A stretch of DNA of 64,000 nt from positions 3,100,001-3,164,000 of the forward strand of contig BCHX01000008.1 of NCBI GenBank assembly GCA_001599755.1, read 5' to 3'. The notes beneath the pieces are model-generated. The model was not told the DNA's origin. It ran no database searches and was given only the letters and a program-made list of their open reading frames with translations. The translations under genes and the position numbers were made by a program. Positions 22,430 to 35,246 of this stretch are shown in pieces; positions within the stretch are counted from its first letter, which is position 1, and every line of letters starts with the position of its first letter. This stretch comes from Gliomastix tumulicola (Eukaryota; Ascomycota; Sordariomycetes; Hypocreales; Bionectriaceae).

Positions 22430-23255
22430 TTTGCTTAGTCAGTCTCCGATGTGAGGCTTTGTTGGGTGGACGGTTAATAGCAGTGTGAAAGGAGGGACGA
22501 TCAGTGTAAGTAAGCTCAGCACTTATTGAGTTGACAGGGTCGCGGCAGTTTTATAGCTAAATCAGCGTCAGCAAAGGCCGCGCCCAACATGGAAATATAT
22601 TGGCAAGTTGCTGGTCCAGAATTCACATCGCCTGACTCCGTTCTTTCAGCCGCACCTGAGCTGCCCATCATCAATTATTGATTTGTCCCACACACCACAG
22701 ACATCAAGTTACCGGCTAGGCTGACTTAACCCCTGCTTTACTTTGATAAGGCGCCAAGGAGGAAGGCTATACGCTTGTAGAGCGCCACATATACAGTTCT
22801 GAAGCGCCTGAAATGGCTATACTCTTGGCTGCAGGACGACTTGAGCATTGGCTGCCCCTCATCCGCCGACGTACCGCGCGAACTTGATGCCTCCTAGTAG
22901 TATCTAGATAGGAAACACTAACTGGAATGCTCATGATTAGTAGCCGACTCGTACTAGGTTCTAGAGTAGAGTAGACTCGCTATTGTATTACTATAGTAGC
23001 TATGTCTAAAAACCTACTTCTACGATAGGCGAGTTAAAGCGCAAACGACCGGCCGGTCCTATTATTACCTGGACCTTTTGGGTTCTTCCTCAAGACGCCG
23101 TGTGCTTGGTCTAAGGCTGAATCATGAACGCCTCAAATATATAGAAAACAAACCTCACACATGACTCCCCCCTCTCTCCCCAAAGTAGGGCGCTCTCAAA
23201 AACTCCCGGACCGAACATCTCTGAGTCACCCGAGAAGCGTGGCGTACATTGGTTG
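22430..23255. other. Intergenic stretch between HET and hybrid kinase genes
   Basis: About 0.8 kb, AT-rich around 22900-23000, with no open frame of note. It contains the HET promoter and the 3' flank of the kinase. Confidence 0.5.
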
Positions 23256-26200
23256 TCAAATCGCATGCGCCAGCGATGGGCCACGCAGGACGTTTCTTGA
23301 AGCCAATATCATGTGAAGCAGCCCCAGCTTCACGGGCTTGGTAAGGAAGACGTCCACGCCACTCCTCTCCGCCTCCTGCCGGGCATCGTCTGTCGCTAAG
23401 CCAGTCAGGGCGAGGATGACCACCGGATCACACCGACTCTGGTGCTCAAAGGCCCTGATTTTCCGGGTGGCCTCCAGTCCGTCCATGACCGGCATGGAAA
23501 TATCCATGAGAATCCCCGCAAAACGCTCCGGCCCTTGGACGTACGCGTCGACCGCCTCCTGGCCGTTCATCGCCGTCTCATATGCTCGGCCGAGCTTTCC
23601 CATGTAGGCACTAAGAACCCGGAGGTTAATGTGATTGTCATCCACCAGTAGTATCTTCTTCGCAGTGTCTTCTTCCCCAGCCCCGCCTGCACTTGGCGTC
23701 CTTTCTTCCTGGGCCGCCGGGGGCTGACTGGGTTCGCGGGCTTCAGTTTGCTCGGCATCTTCTCGAGACGGGATCTGCTCCAAACTGTGGGATTGCATCA
23801 GTGCTTGGCGTCGCAAGGGCACGGGCCGTTGAGAGATGCCCATCCATCGCTCGTATGCCAGCTGAATCGACTTGGCCAACTTGCGAGGCCCGACTCTGAG
23901 GACTGTTAGCGGAGACAACTAAATTTTTAATAATTTTTTGGGGTGGAATAGGGGCGCGTACGGTTGCGTGATATACTCAAAGACACCGCCGTGTCCTGTT
24001 GATTCGTGCATTCGGAATCGTTGATATGCCACAAACGGGTCCTTGCAAATCACGATATTCGGAGCCTTGGCAGGCTGCTCAACAGACACAGTCGAACTCT
24101 GCAGGGTGTCGTCGAGCCAGAGGACAACGTCAGGGACCACATGTCTAGACTGTTCCTTGGTGAGAACGTCGAGACACAGCCAGCGACGGCAGATATCCTC
24201 TACCACATCCCAATCCCCACGGACGCTGCCTTCGTCTGGCGACTCGAGGCCCACGATTTGAATACGCATCCCTGCAACTACCTGGATGTCGTCGGCGAAC
24301 GCTTTGTCGTCGGAGGAGACGTCGATTGTGCCGGGCATCTCCGATGACTGCACCATGGGCAGCTTAACCGTGATGGTCGTACCGACTGCGACCTTGCTCT
24401 CGACATGGATGCGACCGCCCAGCTGAGAAACTGTTGTTTTGACAATGCTCAGACCCAGACCAGTACCGGACGCGAGCTCATCCTCCTGAGAAAAAGGTTT
24501 GAATAGCTTGTGCGTGAGGAAATCTTCCCCAATACCCTTCCCCGTGTCCTTCACGACTAGCTCGACGGTGCGCAGAGCTTTGCTGCGCTTGGCCGAGGTC
24601 ACTTCCTGCCTCAGCGTCACACAGATGTAACCCCGATCCGTATACTTGAGGGAATTGCCAAAGAGATTCATCAGGATGCGACGGATGGCACCAGCCTGCG
24701 TGTAGAACATCCAATCACATGCCGGGTCGATGGAGACGTAAACCAAGACTTCTCCGGGGGGCGGCCTGTGCGCGTCTTGCTCCCCGGGGAAAGCAATGTC
24801 CAGCTGCTCCATTGCGTGCGCGCCGTCCAGACGATTGTGCGCGCCAGCATCATCCCATCGCGGCCAGTCCGCCTTGGAAAGCTTTCTAACCGACATATAC
24901 TGGAAGTTGAATCCCGCAAACATGCTGTTCATAACCTCTTCGACCAAGCCGTCGAGTCTGACGTGAGTATGAAGAGCCATATTGTCCAACCGGCTCTCCT
25001 CGGTTCGCTTGGCCGACTGGGGGAGGCAATTATCGGAATTCTTCAGCTGCTTCGCGCTGGAGCCAGTAACTCTGGAGTAATCAAGAAGGTGGTCGATGGT
25101 GTCCAGCAACGTCCTGCAGCACGTCTCAATGGTGTGTGCTGTGCTGTTCTGGAAGACACTCAGGTCAGTGTCCATAAGCAGTTCAGTGTTCAGAATAATC
25201 CCGTGAAGGGGTGACCGGAGTTCGTGAGATACGGACCCCAAGACATCCGTTTTCGCCATGTCTACTTGCTGAGCCTCGAGATGATACACATCGGCGGCTA
25301 TGATGTTGCCAAAAGCTTTGAAAATGCTGAGCTCGGTTTCGACGCTGAAGATTCGAGTCGGGGCCACCGTGTACATGAAGCCACCAGCAAACCACCGTTC
25401 TCGCTTCGAGTTCCAAATGGGGACAAACGCGACACTGCGCGCAGCAGGGAAGGCCTTGCGGACCAGGGCAGCTTCTCTGAGCCGAGCCGACTGATTCGGA
25501 GTGTGTATTTCTTGTATCCCAACAGTTCCGTCGCTGTCGTTCGTCGTTTCTTGTGTCTGCGACGCGTCTGGCGGACTGTCCGATAACTCGGCTGCTTCAA
25601 AGAGATCGGTAGACTGCAATTCCCCCCGGTCGTCGAAATTGAATATCATGCCATTCGGATAATGTTGCAGCAGCCTTGCCAGGAGCCGCTTTGTGATGAC
25701 CAGCTCGGTGCCCAGTACCTGACTTTCGTCCCCGCTGGAGACCTTCGACAAAGAGAAACCAAGGACGTCACTGGGGGTGTCAGAATACTCCGGGTCTGCT
25801 GTCGACGTGGAAGCATTATCCTCGTTAGGACTCGTTGGGAACGACAGGCTAGCTTCGCTGCTTGCGTCGGGGTCGCCCAGCGGCTCGGCCATTCCCCTGT
25901 ACGATCCGAGGGTGACGTCGAAGAAGACGCATCCCGTCACCTCGAAGGATTCACGGATGGTCTCGGCAGCCTCTGAGAAAATCTGGGCTGTACTGTTGCC
26001 GCTAGGATCAGCTCGTCCGGCAGCCGCCGCGTTGGCAGTGTGACTGCCCATGCCGGAGGGCATGTTCGACGGGCGGTGTCTGGAATCATGGCCACGGTGT
26101 GCTTCTGATGCTTGATCAGCCCTGTCAGCCACTGGGCCGGGGTCGGAGTCGATTGTCATGCCCGCCGATCCCACCAACGGGCTCTCAACGGGGAGCCCGT

Positions 26201-27130
26201 TCCCGTTCGCCTGATCTTCTTGGTGGTCGAGACGTTGCTTCGCATCGACCATCACTTCTGACATGAAGTCGTCGGGGTACGCAACTGTATTTGTTCTGGA
26301 CCTTGGCCTGGAAAATGTGGCCTTCCTCCCAATCAGGGACCCGAGACCGTGATTGATCCGTTCGTTCCGCTGATACGCATGCTTCGACCGTTGCGTCACG
26401 AGGTGCTCCATGATGGCCTCGGACACGTCTCTCAGGCTCTGCGCACATCGCTCGTTCCAATCCGCCGGCTGCGTGTGGTTGAAGACGCAGTATGTCCCGA
26501 TGTCGATGCCCGTCCGGGTCCGAACGGGCACGATGGCGTAGAACTGGTACGAGTCGGCAAGTCGGAAGAAGGGCCTCGAGGCAAAGCGTCCGTCGGATGC
26601 CCAGTCGGCCGCGACGCTGACTGGCAGCTCTGCCGGCCCAGCGGCGGCCTGGTCGAGCCTCGGGTTCGCCGCAAAGCGGAGGGCGCCTTCGCAGATGCCG
26701 TGGTCGCGTGGGATGGCCGTGCCGCAGTGAATGAGAGGGGCTGGGCAGTTGTCGCTGGGCAGCGAGGGCGTCAGGGGCGTCAACTGCGTCGCCTCGGCCA
26801 CAATGTACTGGTAGCTCGCGTCGAAGAGAGAGATGAATGCGCGGTCTGTCCCTGTGCGATACGTGCCGAGCTGAGCAAGGGCGGTCATTACGCAGTCTCT
26901 CGAGGTGGCCAGCTCCGAGCTTGGGACGGGCTGGCCGCTGTCATTGACTCGGGATTCGGACGGGAGGAATGGCTCATACCTGGAGATGCATCCGTCATGT
27001 CAGTGATGGCGAACAACGCGAGCAGGAAAAGCTAGGGGGGGACAAACTTGAAGGTCTCGCGTCCACGATCCACCTCCGACACAACCCTCGGCAGCTTGTC
27101 GGCGCTGCGGGAGGGATGTGTGATCGCCAT
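23256..27130 (-). CDS. GAF-domain hybrid histidine kinase
   Basis: Three exons (27130-27048, 26979-23962, 23895-23256) give 1246 aa. It is a multistep phosphorelay sensor. A GAF domain covers about residues 55-240 (ALAQLGTYRTGTDRAFISLF and later YQFYAIVPVRTRTG). HisKA carries the phosphoacceptor His613 in SVSHELRSPLHG. The HATPase has the N box NLFGNSLKYTD, G1 DTGKGIG, the F box FKPFSQ and G2 GTGLGLS. The C-terminal receiver domain has VDDN, Asp1165 in LMDISMP, and a TKP lysine. No membrane segment is seen, so it is a soluble sensor that passes phosphate to an HPt protein. The first exon is short (28 codons) and was placed by joining RGRETFK to YEPFLPSE with phase-2 splice sites; the last junction restores TQPVGPRKLAK, a phrase common in these kinases. 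Decamer repeats lie 140-190 bp upstream of the ATG. Confidence 0.9.
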
Positions 27131-27270
27131 ACCGGCAACGCCAGATGCTGAGGTGTCGCGGTGTCGCGGACGGGGGAGGAAGACGATTTGCGCGGACGTT
27201 AGGAGGGGAAGGAAGGAATCTGGTCCTCCCCCGGTCCTCCCCACCGTGGCTAGAGATTGTCGAGATTGCC

Positions 27271-27320
27271 AGAGGCGGCCAGAGGTGGCCAGAGGTGGCC
27301 AGAGGTGGCAAGAGGTGGCA
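27271..27320. repeat. Decamer tandem repeat (5 copies) upstream of the hybrid kinase
   Basis: Five consecutive units of AGAGGTGGCC type (first copy AGAGGCGGCC, last two ending GGCA). On the sense strand of the kinase gene this reads as a pyrimidine-purine GGCCACCTCT array in the leader or promoter. Confidence 0.9.
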
Positions 27321-27393
27321 AAATGGCAGGTTCCCGCCGCGGTCCCGAGGAGGGGTTCTAGACCCTGAGTGCTGTCTCCGACCAAATAGCGTA

Positions 27394-27430
27394 CCCCAGT
27401 GGGTTCCCAGTGGGTTCCCGTGGGTTCAGG
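27394..27430. repeat. Short tandem repeat, CCAGTGGGTTC-like
   Basis: Three successive units, the last one shortened (CCCAGTGGGTTC, CCAGTGGGTTC, CCGTGGGTTC). Confidence 0.8.
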
Positions 27431-29847
27431 CGGGATGCTGATTCCTGGTCTCATTGGCCCGATCGCCAGGGACAGCGGCCTCCTCGGGAATCGAGCTCAG
27501 GTAAGGGAGTACTAAGGGGAGCATGTTACAGAGCCCACTGTACCTCTGTGGATCCACCAGCACCTTTATTCTCTCATCGCAGGTCGCCCTTCTACCATGC
27601 CATTCTTGTGGAATTCGACTAAAATCGCACATGGGAATTTCACGCTTTCTGCATCCTGTGCCAATCTTCCATGGAAATTGCCCTGAAATTTTACGAGCCA
27701 AAACCATCGAGGCATAACGTTCCAGGGATGGACGACGGGTAAAAGGCGCTTAATCTCCGCAAGTACCAGGATTAGTGCTGCTTTTTTGCGGCCTGTGTCC
27801 CAGTATCACGGGAAAGATCCTCCGGTTGACGGAAAGCCCCGTATGTATTGGACTTGATCTCCCCTCCAAGCCTGCCTTACTTTTCATGTATACATCTTCT
27901 GTTCCTGCAACGTCATATATTCAATCCGGAGTAGTAGTAGCCGGCAGAAGAAAGATCGCTCAATCTACCTAAGGGGTTCCTCCAGGCCACAAGGTAGGTA
28001 AAGACCAGCTCCACTGATGCCTCACCTAAGAGTTGAACAGAATAAGCAGCGAAAATGATCACCGGTTTGGAAAATCCCCGCATTGCAGTTAGCGTCATCT
28101 TATCACAGAACGCAGCAGGGATCCTGCATTGTACCACGAGTTGACAGCAGCAATGCCGCTCCTTGTACCCAGCTTGTACCCAGCTCGGCCTCTCCCCTTC
28201 CTTCCACCAGTGAAGATCCCCCCCTTTCCTTTTTGAGGCAGAACCCGCAGCACTGGGGAACATTGCTGCCGAGCCTTACTCATCGTGCATTGCAGAGACT
28301 CCAGCAGTCCTGTCTTAGCGCTGTCAAACTGCCCCCGAGTTATGAGATTTTTCGGTTTTCTTTCTCTCCTTTATTAATACTTACCCAAACTTGATTAACT
28401 CAGGACAGCTTGCCAGGACATCAGATGTGCTCTTCTCCTTTTTCCCCTCTTTTTGCCTATCTTCCGTCCAGCAGCCTGTAGGCGTGCTCGGGTCTTAGGG
28501 CACGGGACGTTCTAGCGTTGTAAGCATAGAGGTCTTCCGTCCGGTTGCTGCTCATCGTTGCTCAATGTGCCTCCAGAAGGCCAAGCAGTTGGAAGACCAA
28601 GCAGTATTACTATGATGATCAGAAAAGCACGACTAGATATCAAAGACGAAAATGCCGACGAAGGAGACGCGATGAGAGTAGATATAGATGGCTAGAAATT
28701 GCAAAGTCGGAATGATTGCATCGTAGCTATCGAGGAATAGGTCTGCACCTAGTCAACATTAGAAACCCTTTTATTTCCAACAGCCATGCCCATGACTTCC
28801 TTTTGGCCCCAATACAGCAGCCTAAAATGGCTGTGTCCGAGTATGCCGATGCATCCAAATGACCCTACGGGCTACATGAAGAGGTTTGTCTGGCGGACTT
28901 TTCGTGAACACGGTGGGCATTTGATATTCCGAACAACTCCTGACATTTACGCATTTGGGGATCAAGTCTACAAGTCGAACTTGGGGAGATTTAAAGCTAG
29001 TTTATCATCTGTTCCTTGGCCAAGAAACGGCGAAGAAACCATCTGCGAGGCTTTTGAGAGGTATGGGGACATGAAATATGAGACGACATATATATTACTA
29101 AAATACGCCTCCCCCTTAGACCAGTAAGTCTGTTTGGTCACGTAAACCAACTAATTCATAAGGATACATTAAGGCGAAGAGGCAAACGGTTCGCCGACGC
29201 CTTATGCGCCTTACGCGCCGTTCTGGCCAATGAGAAATCAGATGACTGCAGTAGCGTGATTCGCGTGGCTGTGGCGGTCTCAGCCGATGCGTTGTCAGCC
29301 ATACATGCATGGACAAGTGGCACGGGCCAAGCACTAGGCATCGGTGGGAGAGTGTGATTCGTAGCAGCGCCGTAGTAGGAACCACCAAAATATTAGTTTC
29401 GCCCACGAACCACCGTCCCTGATGACAGCACCTCTGAACATGATGAGGCATCCACGGCCACTTGCCGCATCTACTGTTACATTGTCGACTGACAGACTAG
29501 ACCCTGATGGGGCAGACTGACAACCGTGCGCGCGGTGATCCAGCCCAGCAGGGGAGATGACCTGTAGCCGCTGAGGCGCCTTAGCACACCCCTCTTCATG
29601 CAACCCTCGACATTGACCCCGCGCCACAACTGTGCATACAGCCGCCCGTCTTCCCGCCATGTAAAGTGGGCAGACAGTAAGAAGTGATGGCAGTGGGCGG
29701 AGGTCGACTGCTGGAACTCCAAAATGTTGGTTGTTCTTGCCTCAACCCCCGCCTATTTCCCCTCTCTCATCCAGTCGCGGCTATCCACGGAAACTTGCAC
29801 TGTGCCCAAGTTTTCTCTCTACTTCTTGGTCAAGCACGGTGTTCAGT

Positions 29848-32800
29848 ATGGCTGTCACATTGGACAGTCCAGACCTGTACACCATCGGATGGATCGCCGC
29901 CCTACCGATCGAGCGCGCCGCCGCGACGGCCATGCTCGATGAGCGGCACGATCCCCCAACTGACTTTGAGCAGAACCGAGCCGACTCAAACTCGTACACC
30001 TGGGGCCGAATCCACAAACACAACGTCGTCATCGCTTCGCTTCCTGTCGGCATCTATGGCACATCGGCCGCCGCGACCACCGCCACGAATCTTATTTCGT
30101 CGCTGCCTGATATCAGAATTGGTCTCCTCGTGGGGATTGGAGGCGGGATCCCTCGGCACATCCCAGGCACAGAGCAGGTCGATATTCGCCTAGGCGACAT
30201 TGCCGTCAGCCAGCCGACAAAGACTGAGGGTGGTGTCATCCAATATGACCTGGGGAAATCGGGCAAGAACGATACTTGGGAGCGGAAAGGCTTGCTTGAC
30301 AAGCCGCCGCAAGTGCTGCTGAGCGCCCTCGCGAATCTCCAAGCAGAGCATGAGATGTCTCCCTCCAAGGTTCCAGAGATCCTCCAAGAAATGAGGACGA
30401 AGTACCCCCTCATGACCAACAAGCCGCCGGGATATATCCATCAGGGGTCCAGCAACGATCGGCTGTTCGCCTCGGCATACGATCACAGCAGTGCTGGAGG
30501 AGACGACTGCTCACGGTGTGACCCCGGCTCCGAAGTCGTCCGAGCACCACGACATTCTTCAGATCCGGAAATTCACTACGGCACCATCGCCTCAGCGAAT
30601 CTGCTTGTCAAGGACGCCAAGACTCGAAATAACATTGCGGCCCGGGCTGGTCAAGAGTGCATCTGCGTCGAGATGGAGGCGGCCGGGCTCATGGACCGCT
30701 TCCCCTGCCTTGTCATCAGGGGCATCTGCGACTACTGCGACTCGCACAAGAACGATCGGTGGCAGAAATACGCCTCTGCTACCGCGGCTGCATACGCGAA
30801 GGAGCTGCTTAGTTTTGTCCCTACGCAACAAGTGAAGTCGACGCCGCGGGCTGTTGATGTGATCAGATCAAGTAAGTAGCGCTCGTAATTCTCAGCTTCA
30901 CTCCTATACTAACTATTCTCCAGTTGGCGATGACTTGAAACAACAGGTTCGGGACTTGGGGTGAGTCTTACTGTCTTCCGCACTTATATGGCTCTACACT
31001 AACCACTGTCGCTCTAGAACCATCGTGGTAGATGAAAGCCTGAGAGCCTCTCTCGCGAGGCTCCCGATCGTCGCGAGCGCTTCATTCGACTCTTACGAGG
31101 AATCAGAGAACGCAGTCTGCTTGGAAAATACGCGAGTTGATCTCATCAACGAGGTCATGCAGTGGGCCGACAACCCAGACCTAGAATCGGTGTTCTGGCT
31201 CAGCGGCATGGCCGGCACCGGAAAGTCGACAATTTCTCGTTCTCTTGCAGGCCGTTTTCACGCAACTAGGCGATTGGGCGCTAGCTTCTTCTTCAAGAGA
31301 GGCGAGGGAGATCGAGGCATATCAGCAAAGCTTTTCACGACCATCGCAGCTCAGCTTGCGATAAGGCAGCCAGCTCTCGCCCCATTCATCAAGAAGGCCG
31401 TTGATAACGATTCGAGTGTCGGCAATAAGGGTGTCAAGGAACAATTCGACAAGTTGATATTGACCCCTCTTTCGGAGATGTCTGAAAGCAGTGCCAGCCC
31501 GCCAATCGTCATCCTCATTGATGCGCTCGATGAGTGTGAGCTCGGGGAGAGTGTTAACGACAAAGCTAGACTAATAATCAGCCTCTTAACTCAGACCAAG
31601 GGCCTAGGAGTCAGAGTATTCGTCACAAGCCGCCCTGATCTGCCGCTACAGCTCGGATTCAAATCTGTCAGCGGTAAGTATCAAAACACAATCCTCCACG
31701 AATTGCCTCGACCAGTGATCTACCACGACATATCCCTCTTCTTCGAGCATGAGCTTGCGAAGATTCGCGAGGCACACGGAATGCTGAGTTCTAAAAACGA
31801 AGGCTCTACTTGGCCAACGCCGGCACAGACGACACTTCTGGTGGCCATGGCAGACCCCCTCTTCATCGTCGCTACCACCATTTGTCGTTTCCTCAATGAT
31901 CGCAGATACGGAGGCCCCCAGGAGAATTTAGAAGAGATTTTCCGCAACTCGGAAAGCGACTGGAACACGCAACTCGATGCCACATACATGTCCGTTCTGA
32001 ACAAGCTTACGAAAGACTTGGACGAGAGTGGGAAAACTAGAGTCCTTCGCAGATTTCAGGATATTATTGGCTCGATTGTGCTGCTTGCGACACCCCTCTC
32101 AGCTCGCTCCCTGAGTCGTATTCTACAGATTCCGCAACAGTCTATTGATACCCAACTGAGTCTCCTTCATTCAGTTATACATATTCCCTCGGACTCGACG
32201 CTCCCGGTGCGGCTCCTTCACCTGTCATTCAGAGACTTTCTCGTCGATCCCAACAAGTTTGGTGACAGAGAAAAGTACCCCTTTTCGATCAACCAACGAG
32301 GTACCCATGGCCGTTTAGCAAGCAAATGTCTGCAGCTATTGTCCACAGAAAATAATCTCAGAAGGGATATGTGCAATCTGAAATATCCCGGCGCCGAACG
32401 GTGCGGCATCGACCAAGCAACTATTGATTCCAATTTTCCACTCGAGATCCGATACGCTTGTCGATATTGGGTCCACCACTTGAAGGAGAGTGGACAGACA
32501 ATAGAGGATGGTGATCTAGTCCATCAATTCCTGAGCCGACATCTCTTGCACTGGCTTGAGTCGCTGGCGGTACAGGGCCAGATCAGAGAAAGTATCAGCA
32601 TGATAGAGGACTTGCTAAGCTCGATCAATGTACGAAACCCCTCCCCCCTTAACCCCGACTTTATGTCCGTCAGAAAACTAAATTCCGGATAGGAAAACTC
32701 GTCTGAGAACGTCTCGGCATTTCTCCACGATGCTCGTCGTGTTCTCATGCAGAGCGGCACCATGTTACATGACTGGCCCCTCCAGCTCTACCATTCCGCT

Positions 32801-34792
32801 CTAGTCTTCGCGCCTGAGAAGAGCGTGATCCGGACCAAATTTCGGATGGAACTCCCGAGTTGGCTCACTGGAGTGCCACAAGTCGATGACGATTGGGATG
32901 CGAGCCATCGAGTGCTCGAGGGACATTCGGAGGAAGTCACTTGTCTAACCTTTTCGCCTGAGTCTGGGACGCTAGCATCCGGATCAGACGACAGGACTAT
33001 CAAAATCTGGGACTGGGCGACCGGAGAGTGCACAGCGACTCTGAGAGGCCATGGTGACTCTGTCACAGCCCTGCAATTCCTACCGCTACCACACGTCCAA
33101 CAACTTGCATCCGCATCTTATGATAAAACGATCAAAATATGGGACACTATGACTGGAGGATGCGTGACTAGTCTGGTAGGCCATGCTGACCCTCTTGAGT
33201 CACTGTTGTGTTTGTCAGGCGATCAAAACTTCCTTCTAGTGTCATGTGATGGAAAGGAAATAAAGGTCTGGGATATCGAAGCCAAACAATGCATATCATC
33301 GACAGGTGTGGGTATGGACTCTACTATAAACGGAATCACTGCGATACCTGGCTCAAGGGAGCTCATTGCGGCGACATCTGGGGGCGCACTGCTCTGGAAT
33401 ACGACATGGAAAGACCGCCGTCCTGTGTCTCTGTACGGCGGCTACTGCCACGAGTATCATGCGGTTGCAGTTTCGCCAGCGTCTAGGATGATAGCATTGG
33501 CAACCTCCAGTTCCATCGAGCTCTGGGACGCAACGCCCAAACACCATATTGCGACACTGGACCTTGGCTCGGACGGATTGGCTTCCATGATGTTCATGTC
33601 TGACGGGTTGCTCGTGTCGACCTCTTGGCGTGGCTCCGCGAGAATTTGGAGCACGACGAATTACAGGTGTCTGGCCGTTTGGGAGGCAACCGAAACCTAC
33701 ATGACCCATGCTTTGTCAGTCTCAGCAGATGCCAAATCGATTGCTATTTCCCAAATGGGAAATATCATTATCTGGGATTCCGATATTGCCCTTTCCACTT
33801 CGAACGCGGATTCGAATTCTGGCGTGAATCTCCTTTCAACACGGTTCTCGGCCGACTCCGCATACTTAGCACGTGCATCGAGTAAATCAGATATCAAGCT
33901 TTGGGACCCCAGAACCGGCAGGCTTATAGGGTCGCTGCCAGGTTCTCAGGACTGGGATCAATTTGATTGGGGACCCGATTCCAGTACACTTGTATCCGTG
34001 TCAAGCGACGGGACCATCAGACTATGGGATGCACCAACAGGAGCATGCACCCACACGGTGCAGGGCTTCGAAGACGGAGAGTCCGCCTGTTCAGTCAACC
34101 TCTCGGCTGACGGAGAAATGATTGCGATGACATCAAAGGATGGCGTAGCAAGAGTATGGGGCGTTATGACTGGCACATACACCCACATATTCGCCAAAGA
34201 TCATCATGGGCCATATAAACACGCCGTGTTTTCCGAAGATGCCAAGCTGCTTACACTTTCATCAGCCTTTCAATTGCAGGTTTGGGATCTAGGGACTCAT
34301 CAATGCATCCGTACATTTCCTCTGAATTCTTTCACTTCCATTTTGGCCTTCTCACCAAATAACAGATTGTTGGCGCAAGGGAACGAGACAACACTGAGGC
34401 TTTGGGATGTAGGAAACGGCGGGTTTCTCTGCAAGCTTGACTTTGGCAGACAGATTTCCAGCCTTGTCTTTGACGAGACTGGCTCTTCGATGTGCACCAA
34501 TCTCGGTCGGGTGGCTCTGTCACCGGCCTTGGCTTTCGCCAACTTCATCTCTGGTTGGCCCCGTCCGGATTTCTGCACAGGCGTCTGGTTGAGTCTTGAC
34601 AATGCGTGGATTACCTGGAACTCCCACAAACTGCTGTGGGTGCCGCCCCAGTACCGAATAAGGGCCCGGAGCAGTACGACCGATGCGAAAGGGTCAATGG
34701 TCGCCATCGGTCTCGATCCTGATCGAGTCATGTTCATATCAGTCGAAAAGTCAGCGCTATCGCAGTGGGTGCCCTCTGAAGCCCAAGCTTGA
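29848..34792 (+). CDS. NLR-like protein: PNP_UDP - NACHT - WD40
   Basis: Four exons (29848-30871, 30924-30960, 31018-32629, 32693-34792) give 1590 aa. The N-terminal purine/uridine phosphorylase-like domain (about 10-335) includes YTIGWIAALPIE, GLLVGIGGGIP, CVEMEAAGLM and the very typical VIRGICDYCDSHKN. The NACHT NTPase follows: P-loop GMAGTGKS at 417-424, Walker B VILIDALDEC near 517-526, then a winged-helix-like region. The C-terminal part (about 960-1590) is a WD40 propeller; the first repeats are canonical (LASGSDDRTIKIWD, LASASYDKTIKIWD), later ones strongly diverged. Fungal proteins with this layout act as STAND receptors: the propeller senses a ligand, NACHT oligomerises, and the phosphorylase-like domain is the effector. 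Exon 2 is only 37 nt. The repeats are not near-identical copies, unlike rapidly evolving HET-E-type receptors. Confidence 0.92.
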
Positions 34793-35246
34793 GGATGGTG
34801 CGAGCCTTGCTGCACGTTCTGCATGCATGCATTCATCTCGCAGAAGACACAAAGGAGTATGGACCGGCACCATGTTCCGCATTCAAGGGTGGGAGGGTAT
34901 GAGAGAGAATGATTAGGAATTGTCTATTCAGGATGGGGAATAGTTGTGTTTTCACAGGAAGAAGGTGGAGGGGCGGTGAATCGGGGGCGGGTTTCCGGAG
35001 TAGGTGGTTGACACGAACAGCACTATAGTAATGAGTACATACTGAGTTCACATCTTTGGTTCTCTTTGTCACATTCGAATCTAGCCCTCAATCATGCATC
35101 ATTTATTTTAACTTCACGTTAGCCTGCCCAGCGAGCAACACTCAACTCTCATCTCACAACTCAGCAACCAACTAACCGAAACGCAAAATTGCATACCATC
35201 CCGAGAGCTAGAAGACCAAGCTATCATATCAAAGAGATACTACGGA
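34793..35246. other. Intergenic stretch
   Basis: The 3' flank of the NLR-like gene and the promoter of the F-box-like gene. No further gene is visible. Confidence 0.5.

Larger units (their letters stand above)
27131..29847. other. Long divergent intergenic region (kinase / NLR-like gene)
   Basis: About 2.7 kb separate two large divergent regulatory genes. It contains the decamer array, a 12-bp GTGGGTTCCC-type repeat, and a doubled CTTGTACCCAG at 28164-28185. Several open frames of up to 113 codons occur, but none has a recognisable domain. Confidence 0.5.

Noticed and set aside
28786..29127. Open frame of 113 codons, plus strand
   Set aside because: No recognisable motif and weak codon bias; it could be a relic but I cannot support it.
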